Positions 59,179-64,000 of a stretch of 64,000 nucleotides of DNA are shown here, in pieces (the first letter of the stretch is position 1; each line of letters opens with the position of its first letter). Made by a program: the position numbers and the translations under genes. Origin of the DNA: JAFECT01 sp963838235 (GTDB lineage: Bacteria; Pseudomonadota; Alphaproteobacteria; Caulobacterales; Caulobacteraceae). The stretch lies in NCBI GenBank assembly GCA_963838235.1, contig CAWIQJ010000005.1:806001-870000 (forward strand). Reading direction: 5' to 3'. The notes below the pieces were generated by a model. The model was not told the DNA's origin, ran no database searches, and saw only the letters and a list, made by a program, of their open reading frames with translations.

Positions 59179-59904
59179 ATGAGCGCTCCCATCGAAGTCT
59201 GGTTCTGGCCCACGCCGAACGGCCGCAAGATCACTATCGCCTGCGAAGAGATGGGCCTGGCCTATACGCTGCACCCGGTCGACATCGGTCGCGGCGAGCA
59301 GTTCACCCCCGAATTCCTCGCGATCAGCCCGAACAACCGCATGCCCGCGATCACCGATCCCGACGGTCCGGGCGGCAAACCGATCTCGGTTTTCGAGTCC
59401 GGCGCGATCCTGCAGTACCTCGGGCGCAAGACCGGCCGCTTCTATCCCGCCGACGAACGGGCGCGCGTCGAGGTCGACGAGTGGCTGTTCTGGCAGATGG
59501 CGGGCCTGGGCCCCATGGCGGGCCAGGCGAACCACTTCCGCATCTATGCGCCCTCGATGCTGCCCGACGCGCGGATGACCGCCTACGGCGCGGCCCGCTA
59601 CACCAATGAGGTCAACCGCCTGTTCGGCGTCCTCGACACACGGCTGAAGGATCGCGACTTCGTCGGCGGCGACTATTCCATCGCCGACATGGCGATCTGG
59701 CACTGGACGCGCGGGTGGAAGGCCTTCGGTCAGGATCTCGCCCAGTTCCCCGCCATGAAGGCCTGGTCCGAGCGCATTGAGGCGCGCCCGGCGGTGAAGG
59801 CCGCGGCGGAGAAGGGCGAAGAAATGCGCCGCAACCTCGCCGACCACACCGACGAGGCCGAGGCGGCGCGCAAGATCCTGTTCGGCCAGCGGGCGCGGGT
59901 GTAA
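59179..59904 (+). CDS. glutathione S-transferase family protein (Nu-class/YfcG-like)
   Basis: A 241 aa protein with a thioredoxin-like N-terminal domain (WFWPTPNGRKITIACEEMGLAYTLHPVDIGRGEQFTPEFLAISPNNRMPAI ... VFESGAILQYLG) and a helical C-terminal domain (WLFWQMAGLGPMAGQANHF, YTNEVNRLFGVLDTRLKDRDFVGGDYSIADMAIWHW). The TPNGRK motif and SPNNRMPAI/ES glutathione-binding residues match the YfcG/YghU type, which reduces disulfides with glutathione. The ATG at 59179 gives the standard start. Confidence 0.92.
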   Translation: MSAPIEVWFWPTPNGRKITIACEEMGLAYTLHPVDIGRGEQFTPEFLAISPNNRMPAITDPDGPGGKPISVFESGAILQYLGRKTGRFYPADERARVEVDEWLFWQMAGLGPMAGQANHFRIYAPSMLPDARMTAYGAARYTNEVNRLFGVLDTRLKDRDFVGGDYSIADMAIWHWTRGWKAFGQDLAQFPAMKAWSERIEARPAVKAAAEKGEEMRRNLADHTDEAEAARKILFGQRARV

Positions 59905-60108
59905 ACCAAGTCTTACTTGCGGGTAAATCAGAAATTAGCGCCGCCTTTCGTATTGTTTAAACGTAATTTGAGTATTCATTTCCTCTTTACGAAAAATATT
60001 TTGAACAATTCGCGCGATTAACTTTAATTTCATCGCGACCGCGCTCTTCTCCTCCCGAAGATGATGGGCTGAACCGGTCAAAAAGACCGGCCAAGGGGAA
60101 GAAGACCA
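59905..60108. other. AT-rich leader region upstream of the Sel1-like gene
   Basis: About 59920-60040 is strikingly AT-rich for this genome and is a likely promoter region. A small hairpin (CCGGTC at 60074-60079 with GACCGG at 60085-60090, A-rich loop) is followed by AAGGGGAAG just before the ATG at 60109, so it could modulate translation. Confidence 0.5.
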
Positions 60109-60405
60109 ATGATCGACGCGATCGAAATCAAGACTGCCGACGCCGGCCTGCCGCTGCCGACGCCGGAGATGGGCGGAGACGAGCTGTTCCGCCTGGGCAT
60201 GATGTACTCGACCGGCCAGGGCGGCGCGCCGCTCGACCTGGTCTCGGCGCACATGCTGTTCAACCTGGCCGCCCTGAAGGGCTCCACCGAAGCGACCGTC
60301 TACCGTCGTGAGCTGAGCCTGGAGATGGAGCGCGAAGACGTCGCCGAAGCCCAGCGCGCCGCGCGCCGCTGGCTCGACCAGGGCACGAGCCGCCTGGCGG
60401 CCTAG
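60109..60405 (+). CDS. Sel1-repeat-like small protein
   Basis: A 98 aa protein without a signal peptide. Residues 24-62 (ELFRLGMMYSTGQGGAPLDLVSAHMLFNLAALKG) fit one Sel1-like repeat, a short TPR-related helical hairpin. The C-terminus is a charged helix (MEREDVAEAQRAARRWLDQG). It lies beside the holdfast genes and has its own AT-rich upstream region. It is a plausible adaptor, but its role is unknown. Confidence 0.78.
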   Translation: MIDAIEIKTADAGLPLPTPEMGGDELFRLGMMYSTGQGGAPLDLVSAHMLFNLAALKGSTEATVYRRELSLEMEREDVAEAQRAARRWLDQGTSRLAA

Positions 60406-60450
60406 CGCGGGTTGAGGAAAAGTGTGAAGCGGTTTTCCGCTCGCAACCCG
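60405..60450. repeat. dispersed hairpin repeat, copy 2
   Basis: Near-identical to the repeat at 49232-49280: GCGCGGGTTGAGGAAAAGTG, then GAAGCGGTTTTCCGC and CGCAACCCG. It overlaps the end of the Sel1-like stop codon and precedes the stop of hfsD, again between convergent genes. Confidence 0.75.
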
Positions 60451-60455
60451 AGCCG

Positions 60456-61181
60456 CTAAAAAGGCTTGCCGATATAGTAGGTGAAGGTGAAGGGCAGGGC
60501 GTCCTTCACCTGGTCGAGGAAGACGCCGATCTCGGCCAGGCTCGAGCGCGGGACATAGACGATGTCGAAGCGCCGGAGCGGGACCAGGTCCGCATGGCGC
60601 GGATCGTTCAGCGCCTGCCTCAGATTGACCACGCGCCGCATCGGCCGGCCATCGCCGCCGCGGCGGATGACCACCACCTCGCCGAGCTTCGCCGTGGCCT
60701 TGGGCCCGCCCGCCGCCATGACGGCGCGGAGCGCATCCAAGTCGCCGCCCATGTCCACCCAGCCCGGGGTCGTGACCTCGCCGCCCACCAGCACGCGCAT
60801 GGGCGCCGCCTGTTTCAGGCTGACCTCCACGATCGGGCGCACCAGTTGCCCGGCGTAAGCCTGGGCCAGGGTGGTCTGCAGTTCGTTCACCGTCCGGTCC
60901 GCCGCCATCACCGAGCCCACCAGCGGCATGGCCACCCGCCCGTCCGGCCCCACGGTCACCGAGCGCGACAGCTCGGGCGCAGTGGGGGTCGCGATATCGA
61001 TCTGGTCACCGGGATAGAACCGGTAGGCCGGCTCGTCCTCGCTCCAGGTGGCGAAGGGGATGTTCTCGAAACCGCGGTCCGAGCGTGCGCCCCAGACCGG
61101 CGCTGCCGCCGCCGGCGCCGCCAGGGCCGCCAGGGCCGAGGCCAGCAACAGCCGCCTTTTCCGGTCGAATCGAATGGACAC
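60456..61181 (-). CDS. hfsD: polysaccharide export outer-membrane protein (Wza/HfsD-like)
   Basis: A 241 aa protein starting at GTG 61181, six bases after GGGAGC. It has a signal peptide (ending APAAAAP), a Poly_export domain (YRFYPGDQIDIATPTAPELSRSVTVGPDGRVAMPLVGSVMAADRTVNELQTTLAQAY) and a SLBB domain (RVLVGGEVTTPGWVDMGGDLDALRAVMAAGG). It should form the outer-membrane secretin-like channel for a polysaccharide. Divergence from hfsAB-type genes and the Caulobacteraceae background suggest holdfast export; the symbol is by synteny and family. Confidence 0.85.
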   Translation of the reverse strand: MSIRFDRKRRLLLASALAALAAPAAAAPVWGARSDRGFENIPFATWSEDEPAYRFYPGDQIDIATPTAPELSRSVTVGPDGRVAMPLVGSVMAADRTVNELQTTLAQAYAGQLVRPIVEVSLKQAAPMRVLVGGEVTTPGWVDMGGDLDALRAVMAAGGPKATAKLGEVVVIRRGGDGRPMRRVVNLRQALNDPRHADLVPLRRFDIVYVPRSSLAEIGVFLDQVKDALPFTFTYYIGKPF

Positions 61182-61216
61182 GCAACGCTCCCGACGATTG
61201 GCCGCAGCCTTGTTCG

Positions 61217-61239
61217 TTAACGGGTAACGGGTGGTTAAC
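61217..61239. promoter_or_regulatory. TTAAC-type repeats between hfsD and hfsA
   Basis: TTAAC occurs at 61217-61221 and 61235-61239, with a TAAC between them at 61225-61228. They sit in the 110 bp divergent spacer of the export cluster. TTAA-type half-sites are the recognition unit of CtrA, but the usual 7 bp spacing is not met, so CtrA control is only a suggestion. Confidence 0.35.
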
Positions 61240-61291
61240 GACGCCCCGCGCACCCTGACGCAGCCTAAGTTTTTTCCGCGTCGGGATTTGC

Positions 61292-62786
61292 ATGCGCGAC
61301 CAATCGGGCTGGCTGGACGGCCAAGGCGCTGCACGCGCCGACGCGCGCCAGCGGCCCCGCTATTCCGTAACCGAAGTCGCGCGCCTGCTGAACCGCGAGC
61401 GCCTGCTCATGCTCGTGGTGTTCGCGGTGGTGCTTCTGGCCGGCGTGATCTTCGCCGCCACCCTGCCCAAGACCTATACGGCGCACTCGAGCCTGCTGGT
61501 GAACCTGAGCCAGCAGTACGTCTATGAGCCAGTCACCGGCGACGCCGGCCGCGGCATCGCGCCCCAGAAGGACCAGGTGGTCCAGTCCGAAGCCGAGATC
61601 CTCGGCAGCGACACCCTGAAGCGACGGGTGATCGACACCCTGGGCCTGAAGGTGATCGATCCCGAGACTCGCCGCGCGCTGGAACGGCGCCGACGCGGAC
61701 GACCGCCGCAAGCTCGAGGCCGTGGCGTTGAAGGAATTCAAGCGCGGCCTGACCGTCTCCACCACGCCCGACTCCAACGTCGTGCGCCTCGACTTCAAGC
61801 ACCGCGATCCTGACGCCGCGGCGCTGATCCTCAACACCCTGGTGAAGAGCTATTTCGCCTATCGCAAGGAGGTGTTCGTCGACGCGTCCTCGCCGGCGCT
61901 CGACCAGGAGAAGGCGGCGTTCGAGGCGCGGCTGGTGAAGGCCGACGAGGCCTACCAGGGCTTCCTCAAGAACAACGGCGTGGCGGATTTCGCCACCGAG
62001 AAGGCGTCGCTGGCGGCGACCTACCAGTCTATCTTCGACGAACACGTAAAAGCTGAGGTATCGCTGCGCGAAATCCAGGGCCAGCTCGGCGCCTTGAAAG
62101 CGCGCGAAGGCGAGGCGCCGCAGGAGATCGAGATTTAGCGCGACCTCGACCTGTCGGTGCCGTCCGATCTTTTGAAGCTGCGCTCCGAACGCCAGGACCT
62201 GCTGTCGCGCTATACGCTGCAGTCCGAACCCGTGCGCGACATCGACGCCAAGATCGCCAGCCTGCAGGCGCTCGCGTCGTCGAGCCAGGGCGTCGGCGAA
62301 AAGGACAGGCGCCTGGGCGCCAACCCGGTGCGCCAGGGCCTGGAGACCCAGCGCATCAATCTCGAAGCCCAGCTCGCCGCCGTCACCGACCAGCGCGACG
62401 AACTCGCCCGCCAGCTCGGCGAACTGGCGACGCGGCAGATACAACTGAGCGGGCTCGAGTCCCAGTACCAGGATTTGTCGGTGCACCGCGACGTTCTGCA
62501 GGCGAATGTGAAGGACTTCGAGACCAAGTCGGAAGAGAACCGCGCCCTGCGCGACCTCGCCAACGCCTCCAACGACGACATCCGCGTGATCGAAAGCGCC
62601 TCGCCGCCGGTCGAGGCCAAGAGCCTGCGCCGGATCATGCTTTTGCTGGCGCTGCTGTTCGCGGCCTTCACGGCGATTTGCGCGGGACTGCTGCGCGTGT
62701 TCACGCGCAAAGGCCTCGCCAGCCCGGATGCGGTCGTACGCACGCTCGACATGCCGGTGCTGGCCACCGCCTCACTGAAGCCGTGA
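61292..62786 (+). CDS. hfsA: chain-length/Wzc-type membrane protein (HfsA-like), one frameshift and one amber codon
   Basis: An inner-membrane polysaccharide co-polymerase: first membrane helix (LLMLVVFAVVLLAGVIFAATLPKTY), Wzz-like start, a long periplasmic coiled coil (residues about 180-400) with the GNVR-type segment (LSGLESQYQDLSVHRDVLQANVKDFE), and a second helix (MLLLALLFAAFTAICAGLLRVF). It lacks a C-terminal tyrosine kinase; the next gene supplies it. An extra base near 61690 shifts the frame. An in-frame TAG at 62136-62138 interrupts QEIEI-RDLDLSVP, where Tyr is expected. Restored length is about 497 aa. Confidence 0.82.
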
Positions 62787-62790
62787 CCTG

Positions 62791-63499
62791 ATGGTCGACC
62801 TCACCGAGGACATGGCGAGCCTGTTGACGACGCTGGGACCGGGGCCGGCGGAGCGCGGGCGTGTGATCCAGTTTGTCTCAGCGCGCAAAGGCGAGGGCGC
62901 TTCGACCGTCGCGCGCGCCTACGCGCGTCTGGCCGCGGCGCACGCGCGCAAACCGGTGTGGCTGGTGGACGCCGACCTCGAAACCCAGGGCCAGATGGCG
63001 GCCATCGGCGCCCATCCGGAGCTCTTTGGCCTGCTGGGCAAGGCCGCCGGCGCGTCGCCCGACGGTTCGGCCTTTTTCACCATCCAGCCGCCGAGTCAGA
63101 CCTCGCGGGGACGCCCGATTCCCGACTCGGCCATGTTCCTGGCGCGTCCGGCGCTCGGCAAACGGCTCTGGGTAACACGCCTGCGCCGGGAACTCGATGA
63201 GTTATGACCAGCACGCGCGCGTGGCGCCGTCGCCCGGGTACTGGCGCGCGCTCAGCCGTCATGCGGGAGAAGTGGTGATCGACGCGCCATCGGCCGACCG
63301 GTCAGAAGCCGCGCTGTCCATCGCGCCCCACATTGACGCAAGCGTGATTGTGCACGCCGCGGACGAAACCGATGCGGCGCTCGCCGCCGACCTGCGCGAC
63401 GCCATCGAACGCGCCGGCGGGCGGGTGGCGGGCCTCGTGCTCAATCGCCTGCGCGCCCCACGCAACATCCCGCGCAACAAACGGAGCCGCGCCGCATGA
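62791..63499 (+). CDS. hfsB: tyrosine-kinase-like P-loop protein (HfsB-like), one frameshift
   Basis: A Wzc/CpsD-type ATPase-like protein, the cytoplasmic partner of HfsA. It reads GRVIQFVSARKGEGASTVARAYARLAAAHARKPVWLVDADLETQG, with a P-loop (ARKGEGAST) and the Walker A' VDADLE. One extra G near 63195 shifts the frame; the next frame reads MSYDQHARVAP then EVVIDAPSADRSEAALSIAPHIDASVIVHAADETD and AGLVLNRLRAPRNIPRN to the stop. Removal gives 235 aa. There is no Tyr cluster at the C-terminus, so kinase activity is doubtful. It starts 4 nt after hfsA. Confidence 0.8.
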
Positions 63500-64000
63500 G
63501 CTATCTGCCCGTCGGAACCCGCGTCGGAGGCTCGGAGCACCCGCTGCGCTGGCTCGAACCGCGCGCGGTGGTCAGCGGCCGTCGGCGTACTGCAGCGCCG
63601 GCGCACGCGGGCTGGCTCAGCGGCTGGGTGGTGTTCGCGCTGTCGGTACTGGTGCTGTTCACCTATTCGGAAGCCTGGCTCGCGCCGCTCACCGGCGAGA
63701 AGCCCGATGTCGCCGACGCCGGCCTGCTCCGTGCGGTCTACTATCCAACGTATGCAGCCACCCTGGTGATCCTGGCGAGTTGCGGGCGCGAGACCCTGCG
63801 CGCCCTGTTGCGCACGCCGCTGCTGGTCGCGCTCGTCGGCTTCGCGGCGCTGTCGCTGATATGGTCGGCCGATCCCGACGCAACGATGCGGCGCGCGGTG
63901 GCGATCGTGCTCACGTCGCTGGGCGGGGTGGTGATCGCGGCGCGCTACGATTGGACGCGGCTCGCTCAGGTGCTGGCGACCACCTTCGCCATCCTCGCGA
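63496..64000 (+). CDS. hfsC: O-antigen ligase/polymerase-like membrane protein (HfsC-like), partial
   Basis: The ATG at 63496 overlaps the hfsB stop (ATGA). The 168 residues in the window include hydrophobic segments (GWVVFALSVLVLFTY, LLRAVYYPTYAATLVILA, TPLLVALVGFAALSLIW) and the block SLIWSADPDATMRRAVAIVL, a conserved feature of the Wzy/WaaL (O-antigen ligase) superfamily. It is likely the repeat-unit polymerase of the exported polysaccharide. The frame is open at the window edge. Confidence 0.8.
   Translation, partial: MSYLPVGTRVGGSEHPLRWLEPRAVVSGRRRTAAPAHAGWLSGWVVFALSVLVLFTYSEAWLAPLTGEKPDVADAGLLRAVYYPTYAATLVILASCGRETLRALLRTPLLVALVGFAALSLIWSADPDATMRRAVAIVLTSLGGVVIAARYDWTRLAQVLATTFAILA

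Overview
The window is a 64 kb piece of a high-GC alphaproteobacterial chromosome, almost certainly Caulobacteraceae (Caulobacter, Phenylobacterium or Brevundimonas-like). The evidence is a set of lineage-typical genes: the division-site ATPase MipZ, an adjacent divK-pleD pair, a holdfast-type polysaccharide export cluster (hfsD divergent from hfsABC), a phasin, clpS-clpA, and a pyrB-pyrC' pair with plsY, dprA, topA and rnr nearby. No tRNA, rRNA, CRISPR array or phage module was seen.

Layout. 0-8.4 kb: core genes (panC, a SPOR lipoprotein, mipZ, a membrane J-protein, a D,D-carboxypeptidase, a phasin with a well-formed promoter, clpS-clpA). 8.4-11 kb: three tandem genes for small exported proteins built from six TonB-C-like domains, each with a conserved Cys pair. 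11-18 kb: HIT protein, DUF4287/DUF5655 protein, acyltransferase, RidA, dinB, a ROK kinase, divK and pleD. 18-23.4 kb: a Tat-exported papain-like peptidase with an exported companion, a cupin, membrane proteins, a dihaem cytochrome c and rpmG. 23.6-30.6 kb: an accessory stretch with a TPR protein, an MDR oxidoreductase, a TMEM175-like channel and two members of a single-pass membrane family (a third lies at 21.6 kb). A dispersed palindromic repeat recurs here, and one copy is split by a 161 bp MITE-like insertion. 30.7-47.7 kb: exported esterase, ester cyclase, NUDIX, DUF4424, rnr, a curlin-repeat amyloid protein, topA, haemolysin-III-like protein, an Ada/AraC regulator, dprA and plsY. 47.8-57.5 kb: an M28 peptidase, pyrC', pyrB, ruvX, gatCAB and an exported alpha/beta hydrolase. 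57.6-64 kb: two RcnB-like proteins, a GST, a Sel1 protein and the hfs cluster, whose last gene runs off the window.

Sequence quality matters here. In three blocks (about 14.0-18.0, 34.9-36.7 and 49.3-55.9 kb) essential genes (divK, pleD, rnr, pyrB, gatA, gatB, ruvX) are broken by many single-base indels, mostly insertions. Between the blocks long ORFs are clean. I read these as unpolished sequencing errors rather than pseudogenes, and annotate the genes over their full restored span. Isolated indels occur elsewhere (a TonB-C gene, the M28 peptidase, hfsA, hfsB, the alpha/beta hydrolase), plus one in-frame amber codon in hfsA.
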